The position numbers and the translations under genes are program-made. Below, piece after piece: positions 35,127 through 44,246 of a stretch of DNA of 64,000 nucleotides; the first letter of the stretch is position 1, and every line of letters begins with the position of its first letter. Under the pieces are notes generated by a model. That model made no database searches, was not told the DNA's origin, and saw only the letters and a list, made by a program, of their open reading frames with translations. The stretch is from Sulfitobacter sp. M05 (lineage in GTDB: Bacteria; Pseudomonadota; Alphaproteobacteria; Rhodobacterales; Rhodobacteraceae): the NCBI RefSeq assembly GCF_029285175.1, contig NZ_JABEDH010000002.1:186001-250000 (forward strand). Reading direction: 5' to 3'.

Positions 35127-36497
35127 ATGATCACCTGTACCTCCCCCATCGACGGCTCTGTCTATGCGACCCGCGAAACCTTGAGCGCCGAGGCGGCGTG
35201 CGCCGCCGTGGCCTCGGCCCAAAATGCCCAAAGCGCTTGGGCTGCCGTGCCACTGAAAGACCGCATTGCGCGTGTCATGGACGGCGTCGCAAAAATCGGT
35301 GAAATGAACGATGAAATCGTGCCGGAAATCGCCCATCAGATGGGCCGTCCTGTGCGTTATGGCGGCGAATTTGGCGGCTTTAACGAACGCGCCAGTTACA
35401 TGGCCGGGATCGCCACGGATACCTTGGCCGATATCGAAATTGAGGACAGCGTCAATTTCCGCCGCCTGATCAAACGGGTGCCGCATGGTGTTGTGCTGGT
35501 CATCGCGCCGTGGAATTATCCCTATATGACGGCCATCAACACCGTCGCCCCCGCCCTGATTGCAGGCAATGCCGTGATGTTGAAACATGCCTCGCAAACG
35601 CCGCTGGTTGGCGAACGTCTGGCACAGGCCTTTCACGCGGCGGGCGTTCCTAAGGAGGTGTTTCAGAACGTCTTTCTGGATCACCAGACCACATCCGATC
35701 TGATCGCCGCGAAATCCTTTGGCTTTGTGAACTTCACCGGCTCTGTCGGTGGTGGCAAGGCCATCGAACAGGCCGCGGCGGGCACCTTCACCGGTATCGG
35801 GCTTGAGCTGGGTGGCAAAGACCCCGGCTATGTCTGCGATGATGCCGACATCGACGCGGCGGTGGATACGCTGATTGATGGTGCGATGTTTAATGCGGGG
35901 CAATGCTGTTGCGGGATTGAACGGATTTATGTGGCGGAACAGCACTTTGACGCATTTGTCGCCAAGGCCGTGGCGATTGTGAATGGCTACAAGCTGGGCA
36001 ATCCATTGAACCCGGAAACCACCCTTGGTCCGATGGCGCAGGCACGGTTTGCCGATGAGGTGCGGGCGCAAACCGCCGAGGCAATTGCGGCAGGGGCCAC
36101 GGCGCATATTGATCCGGCCAACTTTCCACAGGACGGCGGCGCCTACCTGATGCCCCAAATCCTGACAGGTGTGACCCATGACATGCGGGTTATGCGCGAA
36201 GAGAGCTTTGGCCCTGTTGTTGGCATCATGCCGGTAAAAGACGATGCCGAGGCGATCAAACTGATGAATGACAGCGATTTTGGCCTCACCGCCTCCGTCT
36301 GGACCCGCGACACGGCCCGCGCCGAAACCATCGCAGACCAGATCGACACCGGTACCGTATTCCAGAACCGTGCTGATTACCTAGATCCTGCGTTGTGCTG
36401 GACCGGTTGCAAGGACACCGGACGCGGTGGCGGCCTGTCTGTCATCGGCTATCACAACCTGACACGCCCGAAATCTTACCACCTCAAGAAAGCCTGA
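35127..36497 (+). CDS. NAD(P)-dependent aldehyde dehydrogenase
   Basis: 456 residues, full ALDH fold. Marks: VLVIAPWNYPYMTAINTVAP, FVNFTGSVGGGKAIE (Rossmann), GLELGGKDPGYVCDDADID (catalytic Glu), MFNAGQCCCGIERIYV (catalytic Cys in a CCC run) and REESFGPVVGI. It is 3 bases after the ligase gene and 4 bases before the alcohol dehydrogenase. In this order it probably oxidises the gamma-glutamyl aldehyde made by its neighbour to an acid. It could alternatively act on aspartate semialdehyde from the DoeA-DoeB route downstream. Confidence 0.93.
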   Translation: MITCTSPIDGSVYATRETLSAEAACAAVASAQNAQSAWAAVPLKDRIARVMDGVAKIGEMNDEIVPEIAHQMGRPVRYGGEFGGFNERASYMAGIATDTLADIEIEDSVNFRRLIKRVPHGVVLVIAPWNYPYMTAINTVAPALIAGNAVMLKHASQTPLVGERLAQAFHAAGVPKEVFQNVFLDHQTTSDLIAAKSFGFVNFTGSVGGGKAIEQAAAGTFTGIGLELGGKDPGYVCDDADIDAAVDTLIDGAMFNAGQCCCGIERIYVAEQHFDAFVAKAVAIVNGYKLGNPLNPETTLGPMAQARFADEVRAQTAEAIAAGATAHIDPANFPQDGGAYLMPQILTGVTHDMRVMREESFGPVVGIMPVKDDAEAIKLMNDSDFGLTASVWTRDTARAETIADQIDTGTVFQNRADYLDPALCWTGCKDTGRGGGLSVIGYHNLTRPKSYHLKKA

Positions 36498-36501
36498 TCC
36501 C

Positions 36502-37647
36502 ATGAGCATCACTGCAAACTGGTCCTACCCCACCGCCATCCGTTTCGGTGCTGGCCGTATCTCTGAAATCGCAGATGCCTGCGCCGCTGCGGGCATCAAA
36601 AAACCCCTGCTGGTCACCGACCGCGGCCTTGCCTCGATGGAGATCACCACTCGCACGCTCGATCTGCTGGAGGCCGCTGGCCTTGGCCGCGCCATATTCG
36701 CGGATGTTGACCCGAACCCAAACGAGAAAAACGCCGAGGCTGGCGTGAAAGCCTTTAACGAGGGCGGCCATGACGGTGTGATCGCTTTTGGCGGTGGCTC
36801 CGGTCTTGATCTGGGCAAGCTGGTCGCTTTCCTTGCCGGTCAGACCCGTCCGCTGTGGGACTTCGAAGACATCGGCGATTGGTGGACCCGTGCGGACGCG
36901 GATGCCATCGCACCGATTGTCGCCGTGCCGACAACGGCGGGCACAGGATCGGAAGTGGGCCGCGCCAGCGTCATCACCAATTCGGTCACCGAAGAGAAAA
37001 AGATCATCTTTCACCCGAAATTCCTGCCCACAGTTGTGATCTGTGATCCAGAGTTGACCGTCGGTATGCCACCTTTCATCACAGCGGGCACCGGACTGGA
37101 TGCCTTTGCCCATTGTGTCGAGGCCTTCTGTTCGCCGCATTACCATCCCATGTCGCAGGGCATGGCGCTGGAGGGTATGCGGTTGGTCAAAGACTACCTG
37201 CCCCGCGCCTATGCCAACGGCACCGACATCGAAGCGCGCGCGCATATGATGTCCGCCGCGGCCATGGGGGCGACGGCATTCCAAAAGGGGTTGGGCGCAA
37301 TTCACGCCCTGTCCCATCCAATTGGTGCGATCCATCACACGCACCACGGTTCAACCAACGCGGTCTGTATGCCAGCGGTCTTGCAATTCAATAGGCCCGC
37401 CATCACAGAACGTATGGGAGATGCCGCCAACTATCTCGGCATTTCCGGGGGCTTTGACGGGTTTTGTGACTATGTCGACAATTTGAACGCGTCGCTTGGT
37501 ATTCCCAAAACCCTTGCCGGTCTGGGGGTCGAAAACGCCGACGTCGAAAGGATTGTGGCCGGGGCACTCAAGGATCCCAGCACCGGCGGCAATCCGGTTG
37601 AAATGACCCGCGAGAATACCACCAAACTCTTGTTGGCCTGCCTGTAA
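36502..37647 (+). CDS. iron-containing alcohol dehydrogenase
   Basis: 381 residues of the group III Fe-ADH family. The NAD site is in DGVIAFGGGSGLDLGKLVAF, then APIVAVPTTAGTGSEVGRAS; metal ligands are in GTGLDAFAHCVEAF (Asp, His) and AIHALSHPIGAIHHTHHG (His, His). It probably oxidises the alcohol of a gamma-glutamylated amino alcohol. A terminator follows at 37666, so it ends the operon begun at 29945. Confidence 0.93.
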   Translation: MSITANWSYPTAIRFGAGRISEIADACAAAGIKKPLLVTDRGLASMEITTRTLDLLEAAGLGRAIFADVDPNPNEKNAEAGVKAFNEGGHDGVIAFGGGSGLDLGKLVAFLAGQTRPLWDFEDIGDWWTRADADAIAPIVAVPTTAGTGSEVGRASVITNSVTEEKKIIFHPKFLPTVVICDPELTVGMPPFITAGTGLDAFAHCVEAFCSPHYHPMSQGMALEGMRLVKDYLPRAYANGTDIEARAHMMSAAAMGATAFQKGLGAIHALSHPIGAIHHTHHGSTNAVCMPAVLQFNRPAITERMGDAANYLGISGGFDGFCDYVDNLNASLGIPKTLAGLGVENADVERIVAGALKDPSTGGNPVEMTRENTTKLLLACL

Positions 37648-37665
37648 CAATCAGTTTCCACCGTG

Positions 37666-37697
37666 AAAACCGGCTGTTCACTCAGCCGGTTTTTTTG
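37666..37697 (+). terminator. terminator of the TRAP/ligase/dehydrogenase operon
   Basis: AACCGGCTG, a TTCACT loop and CAGCCGGTT followed by seven T: a strong rho-independent terminator 18 bases after the alcohol dehydrogenase stop. Confidence 0.88.
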
Positions 37698-37709
37698 CAG
37701 CTGCCGGCA

Positions 37710-38051
37710 TCACCCCTGCGAGGGCGCAAACATTCGGTCGCCGGTTTCCCGCCACACCTCTTGCAAGGACCGGCAATTGCGCGGCTTGCCAGAAATCAAC
37801 GCCACATCCGCCGCAAATGCGGCAAACACCCGATGTCGTGCCAAGGATGCAGCAATGGTGTTCTCAGCGTTAAATCCGGCGAAATCATCCAACCGGATGA
37901 TCACAGACACCGCCGCCAGCATCACGACATCCACACATAGGTCACCATCCTGCCAACAAACCTCGGCAAGCGCCTGCTCCATAGGCAGGCCTTTCTCGCT
38001 CACCGCCGTGGCAATGCGCTGCTCTATCGCGTCAATAGCTTTTAATCGCAT
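37710..38051 (-). CDS. small conserved-looking hypothetical protein
   Basis: 113 residues, not recognised. The sequence is protein-like throughout (LKAIDAIEQRIATAVSEKGL, LCVDVVMLAAVSVIIRLDDF, NTIAASLARHRVFAAFAADV) and mostly helical. It has no signal or strong membrane segment. It is convergent with the alcohol dehydrogenase and divergent from doeA. It may be real, but no family or function can be given. Confidence 0.5.
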   Translation of the reverse strand: MRLKAIDAIEQRIATAVSEKGLPMEQALAEVCWQDGDLCVDVVMLAAVSVIIRLDDFAGFNAENTIAASLARHRVFAAFAADVALISGKPRNCRSLQEVWRETGDRMFAPSQG

Positions 38052-38333
38052 CTGAATAATCTAGAGTTGAAACATGAAGATCGCGCGCATTTGGTGCCTT
38101 TCGCTGCTTTGCCCTCTTCGTTGGGCACCCCGCCAGAGTCAAGCGTGACCGAAGAGCCATGCCCCCAGGCAAACGGTTCCCATTTGACCTTCCGTTAGCG
38201 CCATCCCGCGACATAAAGATGTCGCGGATAGAAAAGATGCTTCCCAGCAGCCCCCTAGCCTGCACTGATATGCGGTCCAAGGCGACAGAGCCTGCGTTCA
38301 CGACCATGCATAAATTCGCCACCGGAGAAGCCT

Positions 38334-39521
38334 ATGCCGACACCCCTACTCCACTTTTCGCACGCAGAGTTTAACACCCGCATCGCGGCCACACGCACCC
38401 AGATGCAAAACCGCGGGATCGACCTTTTACTCGTGTCTGATCCGTCAAACATGAACTGGCTAACCGGCTATGACGGGTGGTCGTTTTACGTTCATCAATG
38501 TGTGGTTCTGCCGCTGCACGGGGAGCCGATCTGGTTCGGGCGCGGACAGGATGCAAACGGGGCATTGCGCACCTGCTTCATGCAGCCGGACAATATCCTT
38601 GGCTATCCCGATCACTATGTACAATCCACCGAACGGCACCCAATGCAATACCTGTCCGCACAACTGACCGATCGTGGTTTGGGCAAGGGGGTTATCGGTG
38701 TCGAGATGGACAATTACTGGTTCTCGGCGGCGGCTTTTGCCGCCCTGCAATCGAGTTTGCCAAATGTCTCCTTTCAGGATGCCACGGGGCTGGTCAACTG
38801 GCAACGCGCGGTGAAATCCGAGGCCGAACTGGCCCTGATGCGTCAGGCCGGCAAGATCGTTGGCCGGATGCATGAGCGCATTGTTGACAAGGTCGAAGTG
38901 GGAATGCGCAAATGTGATCTGGTGGCCGAGATTTATGACGCGGCCTTGCGCTATGATCCCGAAATCGGCGCAGGCGGGGATTACCCCGCGCTGGTGCCGC
39001 TTTTGCCATCAGGTGCCGATGCCTCTGCCCCGCATCTGACATGGGACGACCAGCCGATGAGAGCCGGTGAAGGGACGTTCTTTGAAATTGCAGGCGTGGT
39101 GAAACGTTATCACTGCCCTTTGTCGCGCACAGTGTTTCTGGGCAAGCCGACACAGACGTTTATAGACGCGGAAAAGGCGGTGTTGGAGGGCATGGAAGCG
39201 GGCATGGAAAAAGCACGTGTCGGCAATACCTGCGAGGATATTGCTCTGGCCTTTTTCAAGGTACTGAAGAAACATGGCATCACCAAGGACAACCGCACCG
39301 GCTATCCCATCGGAGTCAGCTATCCCCCTGACTGGGGCGAGCGCACGATGTCGCTGCGCCCTGGCGACACAACGGTTCTACAAGAAAACATGACCTTCCA
39401 CTTCATGACTGGCCTGTGGATGGAAGACTGGGGCTTTGAGATCACGGAAAGCATACGCATTGGTATGGACGGGCCGGAATGTCTGGCCGATGTCCCGCGC
39501 AGGATGGTGGTAAAGGACTAA
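38334..39521 (+). CDS. doeA: ectoine hydrolase DoeA-like M24 peptidase
   Basis: 395 residues. Creatinase-type N-domain (LLHFSHAEFNTRIAATRTQM, SNMNWLTGYDGWSFYVHQ) and a C-terminal pita-bread domain (EIAGVVKRYHCPLSRTVFLG, GYPIGVSYPPDWGER, ENMTFHFMTGLWMEDWGFEI). The KRYHCPLSRT block and overall order are those of DoeA, which opens the ectoine ring to N-acetyl-diaminobutyrate. Several ordinary aminopeptidase metal ligands are replaced, as in creatinase. GGAG lies 6 bases before the ATG. It starts a second operon with doeB 3 bases on. The ring substrate may be ectoine or a relative. Confidence 0.87.
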   Translation: MPTPLLHFSHAEFNTRIAATRTQMQNRGIDLLLVSDPSNMNWLTGYDGWSFYVHQCVVLPLHGEPIWFGRGQDANGALRTCFMQPDNILGYPDHYVQSTERHPMQYLSAQLTDRGLGKGVIGVEMDNYWFSAAAFAALQSSLPNVSFQDATGLVNWQRAVKSEAELALMRQAGKIVGRMHERIVDKVEVGMRKCDLVAEIYDAALRYDPEIGAGGDYPALVPLLPSGADASAPHLTWDDQPMRAGEGTFFEIAGVVKRYHCPLSRTVFLGKPTQTFIDAEKAVLEGMEAGMEKARVGNTCEDIALAFFKVLKKHGITKDNRTGYPIGVSYPPDWGERTMSLRPGDTTVLQENMTFHFMTGLWMEDWGFEITESIRIGMDGPECLADVPRRMVVKD

Positions 39522-39524
39522 GCG

Positions 39525-40523
39525 ATGAAGCCCTCCCCGATTGAACCGACAATCCCGCTGGATGTGGATGGCGTCCACCACGGCTTTCTGCGCCTGCCCT
39601 ATAGCCGCGACGATAGCGCATGGGGGGCAATCATGATCCCGATCACGGTTGTGAAGAATGGCGAGGGGCCAACGGCCCTGTTGACCGGCGCCAACCACGG
39701 GGATGAATACGAGGGACCGGTGGCGCTGCAAGAACTGACCGTGACTTTACAGCCAAGTGACATCACCGGACGGGTGATCATCGTACCTGCCTTCAATTAT
39801 CCGGCCTATTGCGCCGGCACGCGGACCTCGCCCATCGACCAAGGCAATCTAAACCGATCATTTCCCGGCACCGCTGACGGCACGGTCACCCAGAAAATTG
39901 CCGATTACTTTCGGCGAGTTCTCCTGCCGCAAAGCGATATCGTTCTGGATTTTCATTCCGGCGGCAAGACGCTTGATTTCCTGCCTTTCGCTGCGGCCCA
40001 TGTATTAGAGGATACCGCGCAACAGGCCGCCTGTTATGACGCGATGCAGGCCTTCAACGCACCCTTTTCGGTGATGATGTTGGAGATCGACAACGTCGGC
40101 ATGTACGATACCGCCGCCGAGGCCATGGGCAAAACCTTTGTTTCAACCGAATTGGGTGGGGGCGGTTCGGCAAGTGCAAAATCCATAGCTATCGCCAAGA
40201 GAGGTTTGCGCAACCTGTTGATCCACGCGGGGATTTTACAGGGCGAGATACAATTGGAACCAACCGTCAACATTGACATGCCTGACGGGGATTGCTTTGT
40301 CTTGGCGCAACACGATGGCTTGTTCGAACCGATGGTCGATCTGGGCGAGGACGTGACCCAGGGTGACGTAATTGCCCGCATCTGGCCGGTGGACCGCACG
40401 GGTGTGCCGGCCCTTGAATACAAAGCCAAAACAACCGGCCTGCTGATCAGCCGCCACTTCCCGGGATTAATCAAATCCGGGGATTGTATGGCTGTTGTTG
40501 GCCATCGCATCGACGCAGATTAA
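39525..40523 (+). CDS. doeB: N-acetyl-diaminobutyrate deacetylase DoeB-like
   Basis: 332 residues of the AspA/AstE zinc carboxypeptidase-like family. Zinc ligands: His and Glu in [16 protein letters not shown] and His in [14 protein letters not shown]; catalytic Glu in [13 protein letters not shown]. DoeB removes the acetyl group from N-alpha-acetyl-L-2,4-diaminobutyrate. Placement 3 bases after doeA supports this. GAAGGACTAAGCG spacing gives a ribosome site within the doeA end. Confidence 0.88.
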   Translation: MKPSPIEPTIPLDVDGVHHGFLRLPYSRDDSAWGAIMIPITVVKNGEGPTALLTGANHGDEYEGPVALQELTVTLQPSDITGRVIIVPAFNYPAYCAGTRTSPIDQGNLNRSFPGTADGTVTQKIADYFRRVLLPQSDIVLDFHSGGKTLDFLPFAAAHVLEDTAQQAACYDAMQAFNAPFSVMMLEIDNVGMYDTAAEAMGKTFVSTELGGGGSASAKSIAIAKRGLRNLLIHAGILQGEIQLEPTVNIDMPDGDCFVLAQHDGLFEPMVDLGEDVTQGDVIARIWPVDRTGVPALEYKAKTTGLLISRHFPGLIKSGDCMAVVGHRIDAD

Positions 40524-40551
40524 ATCGCCCCCCAGGGCCAAAGGAGTAGAC

Positions 40552-41928
40552 ATGCTAAAGAACGACCAGCTGGATCAATGGGACCGCGACAACTTTTTTC
40601 ACCCCTCGACACATCTGGCACAACATGCGCGCGGCGAAAGCCCGTCGCGGGTGATCAAGACCGCAAGCGGTGTACATATCGAAGATCGCGACGGTAACAG
40701 GCTGCTGGATGCCTTTGCCGGGCTGTATTGTGTTAACGTCGGATACGGACGCCGCGAAATTGCCGAGGCGATTGCCGCGCAAGCGCATGAGCTGGCCTAT
40801 TACCATTCCTATGTGGGCCACGGCACCGAGGCGTCGATCACCCTATCGAAGATGATTTTGGACCGCGCGCCCGCCAATATGTCCAAAGTCTATTTCGGTC
40901 TTGGCGGATCGGACGCGAATGAAACAAACGTTAAATTGGTCTGGTATTACAACAACATCCTTGGCCGCCCCGAAAAGAAAAAGATCATCTCGCGGTGGCG
41001 TGGCTATCATGGGTCCGGCATTGTGACGGGTTCGCTGACCGGGCTGGAGCTGTTTCACAAGAAATTCGATCTGCCGATTGATCAGGTCAAACATACACTG
41101 GCACCCGACTTTTTCCGCCGCGATGACCTGAGCCAGACCGAAGAACAGTTTACCGCAGCTTGCGTGGCCGATCTGGAAGACCTTATTGCCCGGGAGGGGG
41201 CCGACACCATTGCCGCTTTCATCGGGGAGCCGGTGCTGGGCACGGGTGGTATCGTGCCGCCGCCCAAAGGGTACTGGCCGGCGATACAGGCCGTGCTGAA
41301 GAAGCACGACATCCTGTTGATCGTGGACGAAGTGGTCACCGGCTTTGGCCGATTAGGCACCATGTTCGGTTCTGACAAATACGGGCTGGAAGCCGACATC
41401 ATCACCATCGCCAAGGGGCTGACATCAGCCTATGCCCCCCTGTCCGGCTCTATCATCGGGGATCGGATGTGGAAGGTGTTGGAACAAGGCACTGATGAGA
41501 ACGGCCCGATCGGTCACGGCTGGACCTACTCCGCCCACCCGATTGGTGCGGCCGCTGGGGTGGCGAACCTGAAATTGATTGATGATCTGGGCCTGATGAC
41601 CAATGCGGGCGAGGTTGGGGCCTATCTGAATGCCAGCATGAAAGAGGCATTGGCAGATCACCCCAATGTCGGAGATGTACGCGGGACGGGACTGCTCTGT
41701 GCGGTTGAATTTGTGAAAGACAAGGACAGCCGAGGTTTCTTTGATCCGGCAGACAAGATCGGCCCGCAGTTGTCCGCCGCCCTGCTGGCACAGGACAAGG
41801 TGATTGCCCGCGCCATGCCACAGGGCGACATTCTGGGCTTTGCCCCGCCCTTCTGCCTGAGCCGCGAAGAGGTGGACACCATCGTTGCCGCAACAGTGCG
41901 CGCAGTTGACAGCGTATTGGGTTCGTAA
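40552..41928 (+). CDS. class III aminotransferase, DoeD-like or omega-transaminase
   Basis: 458 residues, start ATG 40552 with AAGGAG 6 bases upstream. Fold-type I PLP enzyme: [57 protein letters not shown] and the PLP lysine in [17 protein letters not shown]. Class III members use omega-amines with pyruvate or 2-oxoglutarate. Third in an operon with doeA and doeB, it would remove the terminal amine of diaminobutyrate to give aspartate semialdehyde (DoeD role). Sequence alone would also allow a general omega-amino acid:pyruvate enzyme. Confidence 0.87.
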   Translation: MLKNDQLDQWDRDNFFHPSTHLAQHARGESPSRVIKTASGVHIEDRDGNRLLDAFAGLYCVNVGYGRREIAEAIAAQAHELAYYHSYVGHGTEASITLSKMILDRAPANMSKVYFGLGGSDANETNVKLVWYYNNILGRPEKKKIISRWRGYHGSGIVTGSLTGLELFHKKFDLPIDQVKHTLAPDFFRRDDLSQTEEQFTAACVADLEDLIAREGADTIAAFIGEPVLGTGGIVPPPKGYWPAIQAVLKKHDILLIVDEVVTGFGRLGTMFGSDKYGLEADIITIAKGLTSAYAPLSGSIIGDRMWKVLEQGTDENGPIGHGWTYSAHPIGAAAGVANLKLIDDLGLMTNAGEVGAYLNASMKEALADHPNVGDVRGTGLLCAVEFVKDKDSRGFFDPADKIGPQLSAALLAQDKVIARAMPQGDILGFAPPFCLSREEVDTIVAATVRAVDSVLGS

Positions 41929-42023
41929 AGACCGATTCTACGCACGTATCGCGCGGGAAATTCGAAAAGCCTTAGACCAGCCACCAGTGAAAACCGGCGG
42001 CTGGCTGGCTGGCGCTATTGCAG

Positions 42024-42704
42024 CTATCCCAGTGCGTAGCCAGTGCCGCGCACAGTGCGGATCGGGTCGCCGCCCTTGCGGCCACTCAAGGCCTTGCGCA
42101 AACGCCCCACATGAACGTCAACCGTGCGTGTGTCCACATAGTTGTCCAACCCCCAGACACGATCTAGCAATTGTTCGCGAGTCCACACACGCCCGGGTTT
42201 TTCAATCAATGTGCTGAGCAAACGAAACTCTGTCGGGCCAAGCTTGATGTCATCCCCCGCGCGGGTCACCCGATGGGTCTCTGCATCCAGCACGATATCC
42301 TCAAACGACAGGGTTTCCCCGACGGTGGTCGGACGCACACGGCGCAGCTGGCCCCGGATGCGGGCCATCAGCTCTGCCACCGAATAGGGTTTGATCACGT
42401 AATCATCCGCTCCCGTTTCAAGGCCACGCACCTTGTCGATATCCTCGGATTTGGCCGACAACATGATCACCGGAATGGCGCGTGTCGCCGGGCTTGCCTT
42501 CAGGCGGCGACACACTTCAATACCCGACAGGCGCGGCATCATCCAATCCAGAACAATCACATCAGGCAGGTCTTCCTTGACGCAGATCAACCCCTCTTCG
42601 CCATCGCAGGCCTGAGTCACACGACACCCTTCGGCCTCGATGTTGTAACGCAAGACCTCGCGCTGCGCGGGTTCATCCTCAACGATCAAAACATGTGGCT
42701 GCAC
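42024..42704 (-). CDS. phoB: phosphate response regulator PhoB
   Basis: 226 residues. Receiver (VLIVEDEPAQREVLRYN, phospho-acceptor D53 in VIVLDWMMP, K in VIKPYSVAEL) and winged helix (GPTEFRLLSTLIEKPGRVWT, TRTVDVHVGRLRKALS). Activated by PhoR when phosphate is short, it binds Pho boxes such as those at 47946 and 52950. Last gene of phoR-pstSCAB-phoU-phoB, 11 bases after phoU. Confidence 0.96.
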   Translation of the reverse strand: MQPHVLIVEDEPAQREVLRYNIEAEGCRVTQACDGEEGLICVKEDLPDVIVLDWMMPRLSGIEVCRRLKASPATRAIPVIMLSAKSEDIDKVRGLETGADDYVIKPYSVAELMARIRGQLRRVRPTTVGETLSFEDIVLDAETHRVTRAGDDIKLGPTEFRLLSTLIEKPGRVWTREQLLDRVWGLDNYVDTRTVDVHVGRLRKALSGRKGGDPIRTVRGTGYALG

Positions 42705-42715
42705 GATGCGTTCCC

Positions 42716-43423
42716 TTAGTCCAATGTGCTGAGATAGGCGGTGCTATCCGACTTGGGCCGGTCCTCTTCAGGCATTTCGCCAGTCACAAGATAGATCACC
42801 TGTTCGGCCATATTGGTGGTCAGGTCTCCCATGCGTTCGATGTTCTTGGCCATGAAGTGCAGATGCATGCAGGAGGTGATCTGGCGCGGGTCTTCCATCA
42901 TAAAGGTCAGGAACTCGCGGAACAGGGCGTTGTACATCTGATCTACTTCCTGATCGCGCTGGCGCACATCCTCGGCGATTTCCGCATCCTTGCGGACAAA
43001 TGCGTCCAGCACATCTTTCAGCATCACCTGCACCTCGCGCGACATCCGGCGCAACGAAGAATTCGAGCTGGCCGAATTCGGCATGTCGTTCAGTGCCGAT
43101 GTGCGCTTTGCGATGTTTTTGGCGTAATCGCCAATCCGCTCAAGGCTGGCTGCGAGGCGCAGCACGGTCAGGATGACGCGCAAATCCTTGGACACCGGTG
43201 CCCGCAATGCAATCACTGTCGCTGCGACGTCATTGACCTCAAGTTCCAGCGCATCAATCGCCTTGTCCTTGAGGCGCACTGTTTCGGCCAACTCAATATC
43301 CTGACGTTCCAATGACTTGGCGGCATCCAGAATGGCCTCTTCAACCAGCCCGCCCATTTTCATGATCAGCATAATGAGACCTTCAAGGTCACGGTCATAG
43401 GCTGATGAGATATGTTCTTTCAT
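42716..43423 (-). CDS. phoU: phosphate signalling protein PhoU
   Basis: 235 residues, two three-helix bundles. Repeated motifs: LIMLIMKMGGLVEEAILDAA, with ALELEVNDVAATVIALRAPV and SLERIGDYAKNIAKR, then HFMAKNIERMGDLTTNMAEQ. It couples the Pst transporter to PhoR and keeps the system off in high phosphate. 12 bases from pstB. Confidence 0.96.
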   Translation of the reverse strand: MKEHISSAYDRDLEGLIMLIMKMGGLVEEAILDAAKSLERQDIELAETVRLKDKAIDALELEVNDVAATVIALRAPVSKDLRVILTVLRLAASLERIGDYAKNIAKRTSALNDMPNSASSNSSLRRMSREVQVMLKDVLDAFVRKDAEIAEDVRQRDQEVDQMYNALFREFLTFMMEDPRQITSCMHLHFMAKNIERMGDLTTNMAEQVIYLVTGEMPEEDRPKSDSTAYLSTLD

Positions 43424-43435
43424 GACGTGCGCTCC

Positions 43436-44236
43436 TTAGCCGATCCGCCCGGAAATATAGCTTTCCGTGCGTGGGTCTTCGGGGTTGGTGAAAATCTTGT
43501 CGGTATCGCCGTACTCAACCAGATGCCCAAGGTGGAAAAAGGCGGTTTTCTGGCTGACCCGTGCGGCCTGTTGCATCGAGTGGGTCACGATAACCACACA
43601 GTAATTTTTGCTCAGGTCCGAGATCAACTCCTCGACCTGCGCCGTTGCGATCGGGTCCAGCGCAGAACAGGGTTCATCCATCAACAGCACCTGTGGTTCG
43701 GTGGCCACGGCACGGGCAATACACAAGCGCTGTTGCTGCCCGCCGGACAGGCCCGTGCCCGGCGCATGCAGCCGGTCTTTGACCTCGTCCCAGATGGCAC
43801 CACGGCGCAGGGCGCGTTCGACAATCTGATCCATCTCGGATTTGTTGTTGGCAAGCCCGTGAATTCGCGGCCCATACGCGACGTTGTCATAGATTGATTT
43901 CGGAAATGGGTTCGGTTTCTGGAACACCATGCCGACCTTCGCGCGCAACTGCACAGGATCGACGCGCCGGTCATAGATGTCTTCGTTGTCGATACGGATG
44001 TCACCTTGAACCCGACAAATGTCGATTGTGTCGTTCATCCGGTTGATACACCGCAGAAACGTCGATTTCCCGCAGCCCGACGGGCCGATGAAGGCCGTAA
44101 CGGCGTTGTCTTCAATCTCGACATTTACATCTTTGATGGCATGGGTGTCGCCGTAGTGAACCTGCACATCTTTGGCGCTGATCTTCACTTTGGTTTGGGT
44201 GTGCATTTCAAGGTCCATACGATTGTGATCTAACAT
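43436..44236 (-). CDS. pstB: phosphate ABC transporter ATP-binding protein PstB
   Basis: 266 residues. Walker [10 protein letters not shown]-loop [15 protein letters not shown], signature [14 protein letters not shown], Walker [16 protein letters not shown] and H-switch IVTHSMQQA. The C-terminal [21 protein letters not shown] is specific to PstB. Start could be an internal Met (MDLEM or MHTQ). Powers phosphate import with PstA and PstC. Confidence 0.97.
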   Translation of the reverse strand: MLDHNRMDLEMHTQTKVKISAKDVQVHYGDTHAIKDVNVEIEDNAVTAFIGPSGCGKSTFLRCINRMNDTIDICRVQGDIRIDNEDIYDRRVDPVQLRAKVGMVFQKPNPFPKSIYDNVAYGPRIHGLANNKSEMDQIVERALRRGAIWDEVKDRLHAPGTGLSGGQQQRLCIARAVATEPQVLLMDEPCSALDPIATAQVEELISDLSKNYCVVIVTHSMQQAARVSQKTAFFHLGHLVEYGDTDKIFTNPEDPRTESYISGRIG

Positions 44237-44246
44237 GTTCTTTATC

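Noticed and set aside
38032..38322. Minus-strand frame of 96 codons upstream of doeA
   Set aside because: Composition and motifs do not look protein-like, and it overlaps the better hypothetical gene at 37710.
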